This document shows, in pieces, positions 53,130 to 60,518 of a DNA stretch of 64,000 bases (position 1 is its first letter; each line of letters starts with the position of its first letter). The translations under genes and the position numbers were made by a program. Source of the stretch: Azospirillum sp. TSH58 (GTDB lineage Bacteria > Pseudomonadota > Alphaproteobacteria > Azospirillales > Azospirillaceae); assembly GCF_003119115.1 (NCBI RefSeq), contig NZ_CP022364.1, positions 2,308,001-2,372,000 on the forward strand, read 5' to 3'. Below the pieces are notes generated by a model. It had not been told where the DNA came from, did not search any database, and worked only from the letters and a program-made list of their open reading frames with translations.

Positions 53130-54293
53130 ATGCTGGCACTGCTGTCGAAGCCAAAGCACCCGGCGGTCGATTGGGACGCCTTGAGCCGGCGGATACTGGA
53201 GGAGAGCGCGCAGGCCTGCTGGGTGGTGGATGGCGAACTGGTCACCGTCGCCGTCAACCCGGCGCTGTGCGCGTTGCTCGGCTACCGGGCCGGGGAGCTG
53301 ATCGGAACCCACCTGCTTGCCTATGTGGCGGAGGAAAGCCGAAGCGTCCTGGAGCGGCAGGCGGCCATCCGTGGCCTGACCCCGCACCGCAGCTACGACG
53401 TGACCCTGATCCGCTCCGACGGGATGCCGCTTCGCGCGATCTTCAACGACTCGCGGCTGGACGGCGGGGATGGCGGGGCGGCGCCGGGCTTCTGCCTCTT
53501 CGTCACCGACATCACCCGCCGCAGCGAGGAGGAGACGCAGCGCGCCCAGCGGGTGGACCAGCTGGCGGACGCGGTCGCGCGGATGAACCGCTTTCTCGGG
53601 CAGATCTGCCAGGAGCTGAAGGACCCGCTGAGCGCCATCCTGGGCGCGACGCAGATGATCTCCTCCGACGCGGCGTTGCCCGAACCGGTGGGCGGCGGCG
53701 GCCAGGGAAGCGCGCAGCTGGGCGCCTACGCGGCGCTGTGCAGCGACGCCGGCCGGCAGATGATGCGGACCATCGAGAATTTGTCGCTGTGGTCACGCCT
53801 GCAGCTGAATCAGGTGCCCGTGGATCTGCGGGTCTATGAGCTGGGCGGCCTGCTCCAGGACGTGTTGGAGGAACTGGAGCCGCGCGCCCGCTCCCGTGAC
53901 ATCATCGTCGTCAACCGGATCGTCGCCACCCCGGTGCTGGGCGACCTGTCCGCGCTGAACACGGTGCTGAAGCATCTGATCGAGAACGCGGTGCGCTTCT
54001 CACCCTCGGGAAGCATCGTCATGCTGTCCGCCGCACAGGCGGATGGGCGGGTGGCCGTGCGGGTCCAGGACAACGGGCTGGGCATTCCGGAGGAATTGCA
54101 GCCCCATCTGTTCCGCATTGATCCGCACCACGCCGCGCCCGGCGCCGATGGCGAGATGGGAAGCGGCCTCGGCCTGCTGATCTGCAAGGCGCTGGTCGAG
54201 CGCATGGGCGGCGGCATCCGCATTTTCAGCAAGCCGGGCGGCGGAACCGTGGTCACCGTGACCCTGACTCACGGTCTCCGCGCCGGATTGTAA
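53130..54293 (+). CDS. PAS-HATPase protein, histidine-kinase-like but lacking the phospho-acceptor His
   Basis: This 387-aa cytosolic protein has a PAS domain (CWVVDGELVTVAVNPALCAL to VTDITRRSEEETQ, about residues 30-145), a HisKA-like helical region, and a HATPase domain. The N box is LKHLIENAVRFSPSG, G1 VQDNGLGIPEEL and G2 GSGLGLLICKALVERMGGGI. In the H-box, where SHELRTPL is expected, the sequence is ICQELKDPLSAILG, so the phospho-acceptor His is Gln. It therefore cannot autophosphorylate in the normal way. No receiver gene is near. ATG 53130 follows GGGAGGGGGC. Confidence 0.88.
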   Translation: MLALLSKPKHPAVDWDALSRRILEESAQACWVVDGELVTVAVNPALCALLGYRAGELIGTHLLAYVAEESRSVLERQAAIRGLTPHRSYDVTLIRSDGMPLRAIFNDSRLDGGDGGAAPGFCLFVTDITRRSEEETQRAQRVDQLADAVARMNRFLGQICQELKDPLSAILGATQMISSDAALPEPVGGGGQGSAQLGAYAALCSDAGRQMMRTIENLSLWSRLQLNQVPVDLRVYELGGLLQDVLEELEPRARSRDIIVVNRIVATPVLGDLSALNTVLKHLIENAVRFSPSGSIVMLSAAQADGRVAVRVQDNGLGIPEELQPHLFRIDPHHAAPGADGEMGSGLGLLICKALVERMGGGIRIFSKPGGGTVVTVTLTHGLRAGL

Positions 54294-54479
54294 CACCAGA
54301 GAACGGATGGTGGGGCGAACCTTCTCCGCCGGTGGGAGGAGGGACGGCGGGATCGGGGTGCCTCATGCGGGGAGTCCAAGCATTCAGTTGTCAACAGGGC
54401 ACAGACCCGCGCGAAATCGCCGCGTGGGTTGCCGGACAGCAGAATCCAATTGACAGGCGTGAGCGCTGCAACACCCTCC

Positions 54480-54580
54480 CGAATCGGGAAAGGCAATGCA
54501 TTTCAATGGTTTGTGTGACATGCTCAAAATTTGGGCAAATCGCGCTATGGCCTTGTCGCGCTTGACTCGAATCGGGAAAA
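54480..54580. repeat. Direct repeat CGAATCGGGAAA
   Basis: CGAATCGGGAAA occurs at 54480-54491 and 54568-54579, 88 bases apart. The first copy forms the palindrome TCCCGAATCGGGA. The surrounding spacer (54.3-54.8 kb) holds no convincing gene; it also contains the inverted site at 54601-54620. Confidence 0.5.
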
Positions 54581-54600
54581 GCCGGGCCTTGTCAACACAG

Positions 54601-54620
54601 TTATCCACAGACTCTGTGGA
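54601..54620. promoter_or_regulatory. Perfect DnaA box in a palindrome
   Basis: TTATCCACA at 54601-54609 matches the DnaA consensus exactly, and TCCACAG-ACT-CTGTGGA (54604-54620) is a perfect inverted repeat. The flank CACAGTTATCCAC is also found at 17119-17132. Role unknown; a single strong box is not an origin. Confidence 0.5.
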
Positions 54621-54807
54621 GAGCCTACGCGGGAGGTGAAGGGAGCGGTCCCGGGCCCATAACCTTTGGCGGGAGGGCCGGCCAATCAGAATAAGTACTT
54701 CAGATTTTAGGCTCCGCGCATTTTTGCCGCTATAGTGGTCGCGCCTCATCCCGCCGTATTGCCCCAATCCAACCGGCGCTGGATGAGCAGTGACGGGAGG
54801 AGTGCCC

Positions 54808-55140
54808 ATGCTGGATGTCTATGGGACGTCTTGCCCGGCGGCGCGTCCACGATGGTCATGGCGCGCGGCGACCGGTCAGTCGCGGTATCGGCGCGTGCAA
54901 GGATTTGCCGCTCCGGCGTTTGCGGCGGCGATGCTGTCCGCGTTGATCCTTCATCTGCTGCTCACCCTCGGTGCCCATTTGGGCGGGGCCGACGCGGCGG
55001 GCGTGCTGACGGTGGCGGCGGGCATGGCTGCGGTTCTCGTGGTCCTGCTGCCCTTCGCCCTGCTGAGCGTCCGGCGGGCGCTGGACGCTCTGTCCGCCGT
55101 ACGGACGCGGGGGAGGGCGGCGGCCTCGCCCCAGGGTTGA
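54808..55140 (+). CDS. Hypothetical two-helix membrane protein (110 aa)
   Basis: A basic N-terminus (ARPRWSWRAATGQSRYRRVQ) precedes two membrane helices (FAAAMLSALILHLLLTLGAH and VLTVAAGMAAVLVVLLPFAL) and a basic end. The family is not recognised. GGGAGGAG precedes ATG 54808. A possible -10 (TATAGT) is at 54731-54736. Confidence 0.6.
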   Translation: MLDVYGTSCPAARPRWSWRAATGQSRYRRVQGFAAPAFAAAMLSALILHLLLTLGAHLGGADAAGVLTVAAGMAAVLVVLLPFALLSVRRALDALSAVRTRGRAAASPQG

Positions 55141-55241
55141 TGCGCCGCCGGTCCGGGAAATCACGGTTGCCCCTTTTGTAAGTCCGCGCATAAAGTGATG
55201 ACGCCGTGGCGATGGACGGCGCTGTTCGGCGGGGGCTGTGC

Positions 55242-55607
55242 ATGGGGTTGTTCGATTTTCTGAAGGTAACCGTCAAGGACGACCGTAAGGCGGCGCCGCG
55301 CCGGCCCAACGCGTCCGCCGGCCCGTCAAACGTCATCGAGTTCGACGGCAAGAGCTTTCCCCTGGCGGGGCTCAGCCACAAGGGCTTCGTGGCGACCGGC
55401 TTCGACGGGTCGCTGATCCCCAGCCAGACCGCGCGCATCAGCGTGCGGATCGACGACGCCTGCGGCAAGTTCACCTTCGCCGCCACCGTGACCATCGAGG
55501 AGGTCAAGGGCGGGTCGGTGTCCGGCGCCTGGAACATGCTGCCGCCGGAGGTCGAGGCGACCATCCGCAAGTACCTGCAGATCCGCAAGCAGAAGACCGG
55601 AAAGTAA
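55242..55607 (+). CDS. Hypothetical protein, possible PilZ-like fold (121 aa)
   Basis: After a short helix (MGLFDFLKVTVKDDR) the sequence VIEFDGKSFPLAGLSHKGFV and ARISVRIDDACGKFTFAATV alternates beta strands, then a helix LPPEVEATIRKYLQIRKQ closes it. The strand order and LSxKGF pattern resemble a PilZ barrel, but the c-di-GMP-binding RxxxR is absent. It converges on the deacetylase gene 12 bases away. Confidence 0.6.
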   Translation: MGLFDFLKVTVKDDRKAAPRRPNASAGPSNVIEFDGKSFPLAGLSHKGFVATGFDGSLIPSQTARISVRIDDACGKFTFAATVTIEEVKGGSVSGAWNMLPPEVEATIRKYLQIRKQKTGK

Positions 55608-55619
55608 AGCGGACGCTGC

Positions 55620-56903
55620 TCAGTTGGCGGTTTGCAGGCGGGTGTCGCCGACCTTCGGTCCCGTCTTCGCCCCGGCATTGACCAGGGTCGGGGCCATGGC
55701 CGGCGTGGCGATCCGGTGCATCCGCTCGATCCATTCTGACAGGGTGACGAACTCGCAGCCCTTCGCGCGCATCGCGGCGATCACGCGGGGCAGGGCGTTG
55801 AGGGTGGACGGGTAGGTGGAGTGCAGCAGCAGCACGCTGCCGGTCCCCGCCTCGGTCTTGACATGCTGGACGATGCGGTCGGGGTCGCGGACTTGCCAGT
55901 CGCGGGTGTCCACGGTCCACAGCACCGGGCTCATGCTCTCCTCACGGGCGATGGCCAGCAAATCCGGCGTGTAGCGCCCGTAGGGCGGGCGGAACAGCAC
56001 CGGGTTGGCGCCGAAGCCGCGCAGGATGCGGTTGGCCTCGGCGATCTCGTGGCGCTGCGCCTCGGGGTCCATGGCGCGCAGGTCGGCGTGGGTCAGGCTG
56101 TGGTTGCCGATCTCATGGCCGGCGGCGATGAAGTCGCGGATCACCTCGCCCTGGTTCTCGGCGACGCTGGCGACCGGAAAGTAGGTCGCGGGAATCTTCT
56201 CGCGGTTCAGCACGTCCAGAATCTGGCGTGTGACCACCCGGTGCGGCCCGTCGTCGAAGGTGAGGGCGCAGAGGTTCCAACCCTCCTCCTTCAGCGTCGC
56301 CGGCATGACGTCGAGCGCCGTGTCGGGAATCACCGCGCCCAGCCGGCCCTTGCGGCGTCCGGACTTCTCGATGGCGGCCATGGTGCGGGCGGCCTCCGGC
56401 GGGTAGGTGATCGCGACGTCCGTCCTGGTCTCGCCACCGGGGCGGGGCGGGGCGACGTGCGCGCTGTCGGCCGGCGGCTTGATCTCCGGCGCCTGGGGCG
56501 ACGCCTGGGGCGACGCCTGGGGCGACGTTTGGGGCGATGCCTGGGGCAGGGCGGCCGCGTCGAGGACGAGGCAGCCGAAACCGGCGCCGAGCATGCGGCG
56601 GCACAGCGCCGTCACGTCCAGCCCCACGGGGGCGGTGGCCCGCAGGGCGACGCCCTCGCCCTGGCGCCGCGCGTCGAGCGGAACGACCGCCGGGCTGAGT
56701 CCGTCCGCCAGATCGGGCGAGCGGCGGCGCAGGCTGTCCCACGCCCACCAGGCATCCCCCTCCCGTTGGAAAAGGCCGAGTTGCAGCAGCGACGGTCCAT
56801 CCGCGGCGCGGGCGGCGGTGTCGGGCAGACCCGCCAGCGTTCCCGCGGTCAGCGTTCCCAAGGCCAGCGGCAGCGCGAACAGGGCGGAGCGGAGGTGGCG
56901 CAT
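55620..56903 (-). CDS. Polysaccharide deacetylase family protein with secretion signal
   Basis: This 427-aa exported enzyme has an N-terminal signal (HLRSALFALPLALGTLTAGT), an uncharacterised N-domain, a Ser/Pro/Gln-rich linker with the tetrad QASP repeated, then a NodB-type deacetylase domain. The catalytic region is CALTFDDGPHRVVTRQILD, with the metal His in GHEIGNHSLTHADLRAMD, FRPPYGRYTPDLLAIARE and VLLLHSTYPSTLNALP. Substrate may be a cell-wall or capsular glycan. I start at ATG 56903; the upstream frame to 57008 is not signal-like. The linker is encoded by a 12-bp tandem repeat. Confidence 0.9.
   Translation of the reverse strand: MRHLRSALFALPLALGTLTAGTLAGLPDTAARAADGPSLLQLGLFQREGDAWWAWDSLRRRSPDLADGLSPAVVPLDARRQGEGVALRATAPVGLDVTALCRRMLGAGFGCLVLDAAALPQASPQTSPQASPQASPQAPEIKPPADSAHVAPPRPGGETRTDVAITYPPEAARTMAAIEKSGRRKGRLGAVIPDTALDVMPATLKEEGWNLCALTFDDGPHRVVTRQILDVLNREKIPATYFPVASVAENQGEVIRDFIAAGHEIGNHSLTHADLRAMDPEAQRHEIAEANRILRGFGANPVLFRPPYGRYTPDLLAIAREESMSPVLWTVDTRDWQVRDPDRIVQHVKTEAGTGSVLLLHSTYPSTLNALPRVIAAMRAKGCEFVTLSEWIERMHRIATPAMAPTLVNAGAKTGPKVGDTRLQTAN
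56491..56550. repeat. Five 12-bp tandem repeats inside the deacetylase gene
   Basis: GCCTGGGGCGAC is repeated three times exactly and twice with changes (GTTTGGGGCGAT, GCCTGGGGCAGG). On the coding strand it encodes the QASP/QTSP linker. The number is likely to vary between strains by slippage. Confidence 0.85.
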
Positions 56904-57074
56904 GCCCGTGAGGAGGCGGCCCGTAAGGAGGCTGGACGTGGGGGAGCGTCCATGGTCAGGCCGGTTCACGCGTTTATCCTCCGGATGGTCGCCTTCGTCG
57001 AATATCACCCCTTCGGGATTAATTCAAACGGCGTGGTTTCCGTTGGTTTCCCGGCTTCGGCCACCCCCGAAGCC

Positions 57075-57100
57075 GGAACCTTCGGTGTTCCGGTGCGGTT
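57075..57100 (+). promoter_or_regulatory. EcfG-type promoter motif, copy 3
   Basis: GGAAC-N17-GGTT, ending 86 bases before the DUF2934 start. Same half-sites as the motifs at 30041, 45226 and 60445. Confidence 0.5.
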
Positions 57101-57185
57101 GACGGGAAGCGCGCCCGGTCCGACGCCCGACCCCAGAGGAGGGCGCGGGGAGGCGCGGAACGAGAACCGAAAGGAGGCAGCCCGG

Positions 57186-57479
57186 ATGGCGGATGATTTG
57201 GAAAGCCGGATCAGAGCGCGCGCTCACCAGATCTGGGAGCGCGAAGGCCGTCCGGAGAATCGCGCCGCGGACCATTGGGAACTCGCCAGCGAGGAAATCG
57301 CCATCGAGGACAACTACCGGGACACCTTGCGCCCGAATCCGGCCCGTGGTCCCGATGACACCGCGGAGCGGACCGAACCGGTCGAACCCGTGCTGAGCAT
57401 GGAAAGCCAGGGCGAGATGCCGGGCCTCGCCGACCAGGGCGAGGAGTTCCGCATCCCCGGCCGAGCCCGCGACTCCTGA
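57186..57479 (+). CDS. DUF2934 family small protein
   Basis: A 97-aa acidic protein with the DUF2934 helix RIRARAHQIWEREGRPENRA followed by DHWELASEEIAIEDNY. The family is of unknown function and often found with stress genes. GGAGG precedes ATG 57186. It is probably co-transcribed with the hibernation-factor fusion that starts 54 bases after its stop. Confidence 0.85.
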   Translation: MADDLESRIRARAHQIWEREGRPENRAADHWELASEEIAIEDNYRDTLRPNPARGPDDTAERTEPVEPVLSMESQGEMPGLADQGEEFRIPGRARDS

Positions 57480-57532
57480 CCGCGACCGGCGTCACGCCGC
57501 TTTCCTCACGTCGTGCTTGAAGAGGACTTCCC

Positions 57533-58117
57533 ATGGACACGAACCTGGAAATCGCCTTCCACAACATGGACTCCCAGCCGGAGCTGGAGGCCTACATCCG
57601 CGAACGGGCGGAGAAGACGGAAAAGCTGTTCGACCGTCTGGTCGGCATGCGGGTCGCCGTGGAAGCGCAGCACCGCCAGCACAAGACCGGCAACGTCTTC
57701 GACGTCCACATCGAGCTGATGGTGCCGGGCCAGGACATCGTGGTCAGCCGCAAGCCGAACAAGGCGAAGGAGCGCTACGCCAATCCCGACGCCCGGACCT
57801 CGATCCGCGACGCCTTCGAAGCCGCGGAGCGGCAGTTGAAGGAATACAAGGACAAGATGCGCCGCGATGTGAAGGTCCATGATCCGGAGCAGCCCGGCCG
57901 TGTCTCGCAGCTCAACCCGACCGAGGACCACGGCTTCATCACGACCAACACCGGGACGCAGCTCTATTTCCACCGGAACAGCTGCCTGAACGTCGATATG
58001 GACCAGCTCAGGACCGGCGACCCGGTGAAGTATGTGGAGGCCACGGGCGACACCGGCCCGACCGCCTCCAAGGTCTGGCGCGCCTCCGGGTCCGACACCG
58101 AGTTGCGGGCCACGTGA
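57533..58117 (+). CDS. HPF/RaiA-like ribosome hibernation factor fused to a cold-shock-like domain
   Basis: In this 194-aa protein residues 1-110 resemble the ribosome hibernation-promoting factor fold (EIAFHNMDSQPELEAYIRER and NVFDVHIELMVPGQDIVVSR, then RDAFEAAERQLKEYKDKMRR). A C-terminal CSD/OB-type domain follows (RVSQLNPTEDHGFITTNTGT, QLYFHRNSCLNVDMDQL, GDPVKYVEATGDTGP). Such fusions may shield ribosomes or bind RNA in stationary phase. It forms a unit with DUF2934 behind an EcfG-type motif and ahead of a strong terminator. Confidence 0.85.
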   Translation: MDTNLEIAFHNMDSQPELEAYIRERAEKTEKLFDRLVGMRVAVEAQHRQHKTGNVFDVHIELMVPGQDIVVSRKPNKAKERYANPDARTSIRDAFEAAERQLKEYKDKMRRDVKVHDPEQPGRVSQLNPTEDHGFITTNTGTQLYFHRNSCLNVDMDQLRTGDPVKYVEATGDTGPTASKVWRASGSDTELRAT

Positions 58118-58121
58118 CGAC

Positions 58122-58152
58122 AAAGCCCCCGCCGGCCGGCGGGGGCTTTTTC
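58122..58152 (+). terminator. Rho-independent terminator
   Basis: AAAGCCCCCGCC-GGCC-GGCGGGGGCTTT followed by a T-run (TTT). It lies 5 bases after the hibernation-factor gene, and ends the DUF2934 operon. On the minus strand it could also serve the L,D-transpeptidase gene. Confidence 0.93.
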
Positions 58153-58174
58153 CGTTCGGCGCCGTTCCCGCGGA

Positions 58175-59407
58175 TTAGGCCCTCTGGGCCGGGGGCATCG
58201 GGTCGGACGAGGTGGGACCGGCCGGCTCCGGCGCCGCCGTGGGGACGGTGTCCTCGTTCAGGTCGTAGATGTCCGGGTGCAGGCGGACGGCGTCGCGGTC
58301 GTCCACCGTCGCGGTCCAGTAGACGAAGCGCACCGGCACCGGCTGGGTCAGCTTGATCCACTGGGGTTCCTGACGGTCCAGCATGCGGTCGAGCCGCGCC
58401 GTGGACACATGCTCGGTCGCCAGCAGCGCCTCGGCCATGCCGCGCGCGTCCTCCAGGCGCACGCAGCCGGAGCTGACGGTGCGGATCTCGCGGTCGAACA
58501 GCCGTGGCTCGTTGGTGCCGTGCAGGTAGATGTTGTAGGGGTTGGTCATGTTGAAGCGGTACCGGCCCAGCGCGTTGTGGTCGCCCGGCTGCTGGACGAT
58601 CCGCACGCGGCGCGGCGAGACGTTGCGCCAGTCCACGACGGCCGGCTCCACCGGGGCGCCGTCCAGATAGACCACCGCGTTGGCGATTCCCGGCGTGCCC
58701 TTGGCCCGCAGCAGGGGCAGCTTGTCCTCCTTCAGAACGGTGGGCGGCACGGTCCAGGTCGGGTTGACGATGACGTGGGTGATCTGGTCCTGGAGCAGGG
58801 GCGTCTCGCGCGACGGGCGTCCGACGATCGAGCGCATGGTCAGCGCCTCCTCCCCGTCACGGACCAGCGTGGTGGTCTGGCTGGGCAGGTTCACCAGGAT
58901 CACGGTGTCCGGGGACGTGTCGCGGAAGGCGCGCATGGACAGCGCGCTGCGCCGCATCTGGGCGGCGGCCTCCTGCGGGCTGCGGTCCAGCGCCACCCGC
59001 GTGCCGCCGCCGACCAGCCCGTCCACCTTCATGCGCTGGCTGAACTGGAAGGCGCGCACCGCGGTGTCCACCTCCTCATCGAACACATCGCCCTGGCGCG
59101 CCCGGTCGAGGAAGCCCAGTTCGGCCAGGCGCTGGGTCAGCCGCTCCACGCGCTCGCCGTTGCTGCCCCTTTTGAGAAGCGGTCCGGACCCGATGCGGGT
59201 GACGGCGCGCTCCGGCTCCGCCTCCAGCCGCGTGGCGGCGTCGTCCAGGCGGTCGGCCCAGCCGGTCAGTATCTCGCGGTAGGAGGCGGCCTCGGCGGCG
59301 GCCGGGGCGGCGGCCGTGCCGGCGATCACGGACAGCGCCAGCGTCAGCGCGGCCAGGACCGGCGCCGGGCGGCGTCGTTGGTCGGTAAGCGTCCGGGATG
59401 CGTGCAT
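58175..59407 (-). CDS. L,D-transpeptidase (YcbB/LdtD-like) with peptidoglycan-binding domain
   Basis: A 410-aa exported protein. The N-terminal signal (VLAALTLALSVIAGTAAAPA) ends near residue 41. A peptidoglycan-binding domain follows (GERVERLTQRLAELGFLDRA to about residue 135), then the YkuD catalytic domain with INVP-type QITHVIVNPTWTVPPTVLKE, YLHGTNEPRLFDREIRTVSS and the nucleophile Cys in SSGCVRLEDARGMAEALL. It makes 3-3 crosslinks or attaches proteins to peptidoglycan. It converges on the hibernation-factor operon. Confidence 0.92.
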   Translation of the reverse strand: MHASRTLTDQRRRPAPVLAALTLALSVIAGTAAAPAAAEAASYREILTGWADRLDDAATRLEAEPERAVTRIGSGPLLKRGSNGERVERLTQRLAELGFLDRARQGDVFDEEVDTAVRAFQFSQRMKVDGLVGGGTRVALDRSPQEAAAQMRRSALSMRAFRDTSPDTVILVNLPSQTTTLVRDGEEALTMRSIVGRPSRETPLLQDQITHVIVNPTWTVPPTVLKEDKLPLLRAKGTPGIANAVVYLDGAPVEPAVVDWRNVSPRRVRIVQQPGDHNALGRYRFNMTNPYNIYLHGTNEPRLFDREIRTVSSGCVRLEDARGMAEALLATEHVSTARLDRMLDRQEPQWIKLTQPVPVRFVYWTATVDDRDAVRLHPDIYDLNEDTVPTAAPEPAGPTSSDPMPPAQRA

Positions 59408-59611
59408 GATCCGTCCTCGTCTGGCAGGAGGTCCGATCCCCCGTCCGTTCTATCGAATGTAGTACGTGAACCCGCGTCCGGCGAGGCGGGGACGGACCTC
59501 CATCGGGTCGGGAAATCGGCGTACGGCCTCCGGCCAGGGACGACCGTCCCGCAGGGCCGGCGCCGGCTGTGGTCGGGGGCCGATTTGTGACCGATTCGGG
59601 CCATTTTCGGG

Positions 59612-59640
59612 TTGATCCCGGTCAAGCCCTAGCCTATAGG
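59612..59640 (+). promoter_or_regulatory. Predicted promoter of the DUF882 gene
   Basis: TTGATC, 17 bases, TATAGG on the plus strand, about 110 bases before the DUF882 start. Moderate match to the sigma-70 consensus. Confidence 0.45.
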
Positions 59641-59749
59641 AAATAGTCGTTCGCTATGACCGCAATATTTAGGTCTTATCCGAACAATCCATAGGGGGTC
59701 GTCCGGCGCTGGAACGGTGCGGCCCGATCACCAAAAGGCATAGGGAGTG

Positions 59750-60346
59750 ATGCTTTTGGGGAATGACGACCGTGCCGCGCCGATGAATGGGCGCGAGACC
59801 GGCCGCCGTGGGTTTCTGACCTTCGCCGCCGCGACCCTGACCGCCCTGGCCGTACCGGTCCTGGTGCCCGCCGCACCGGCCCTTGCGGCCCCCCTGGCCG
59901 GCGGCGTCCGCCGCCTGTCCCTGCACAACATCAACACCAATGAGCAGTTCAGCGGCGTCTATTGGGCCGACGGCGCCTATCGTCCGGACGCGCTGAAGAA
60001 GCTCGACGTGCTGCTGCGCGATCACCGGGCCAAGCAGGTCGGCCGCTACGACCCCCGCCTGTTCGACGTGCTGGCCCGCCTGCACCAGACGCTGGACAGC
60101 GACGAGCCCTTCCGGGTCATCTGCGGCTACCGGTCGCGCCGCACCAACGCCATGGCCCGCCGCCGCTCGCGCGGGGTCGCGAAGGAAAGCTACCACACCC
60201 GCGGCATGGCCATCGACGTGATGCTGCCGGATGTCGAGCTGAAGGCCATCGCCACCGCGGCCCGCGGCATGGAGGCCGGCGGCGTCGGCTACTACCCGCG
60301 CAGCGGCTTCGTGCACATCGACACCGGGCCGGTCCGCACCTGGTGA
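59750..60346 (+). CDS. DUF882 (YcbK-like, M15 fold) protein with Tat signal
   Basis: A 198-aa protein with a twin-arginine signal (ETGRRGFLTFAAATLTALAV) and a DUF882 domain related to peptidase M15 (murein D,D-carboxypeptidase fold). The zinc-ligand layout is VICGYRSRRTNAMARRRSRG, SYHTRGMAIDVMLPDVEL (His and Asp), and GFVHIDTGPVRTW. It is probably exported as a folded metalloenzyme acting on peptidoglycan. A start at 59783 (MNGRETGRRGF) is also possible. It is divergent from the L,D-transpeptidase. Confidence 0.9.
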   Translation: MLLGNDDRAAPMNGRETGRRGFLTFAAATLTALAVPVLVPAAPALAAPLAGGVRRLSLHNINTNEQFSGVYWADGAYRPDALKKLDVLLRDHRAKQVGRYDPRLFDVLARLHQTLDSDEPFRVICGYRSRRTNAMARRRSRGVAKESYHTRGMAIDVMLPDVELKAIATAARGMEAGGVGYYPRSGFVHIDTGPVRTW

Positions 60347-60444
60347 CGGTCGCCCCGTCGTGGGCTGGGGGCCGCGCCGCGGCCGTCATAGGCTGACTTG
60401 CCGTACGCCGTGTTCCGGGCGCCTGCCCAGTCGGTAGGCACCCT

Positions 60445-60469
60445 GGAACCATGGCCCGACGCGCCGGTT
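60445..60469 (+). promoter_or_regulatory. EcfG-type promoter motif, copy 4
   Basis: GGAAC-N16-GGTT, ending 50 bases before the baeRF3 gene start. Same half-sites as the motifs at 30041, 45226 and 57075. Confidence 0.5.
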
Positions 60470-60518
60470 GCTCCCATCGGAATTCCCCGAACGAGCAACG
60501 CGGAGGGCGACGAAGGCG

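Noticed and set aside
56491..56550. Possible CRISPR-like array
   Set aside because: The 12-bp repeats are contiguous without spacers and lie inside a coding frame.
59708..59740. EcfG-type motif before the DUF882 gene (GGAAC at about 59711)
   Set aside because: No GTT at the right spacing; only CACCAAAA follows.
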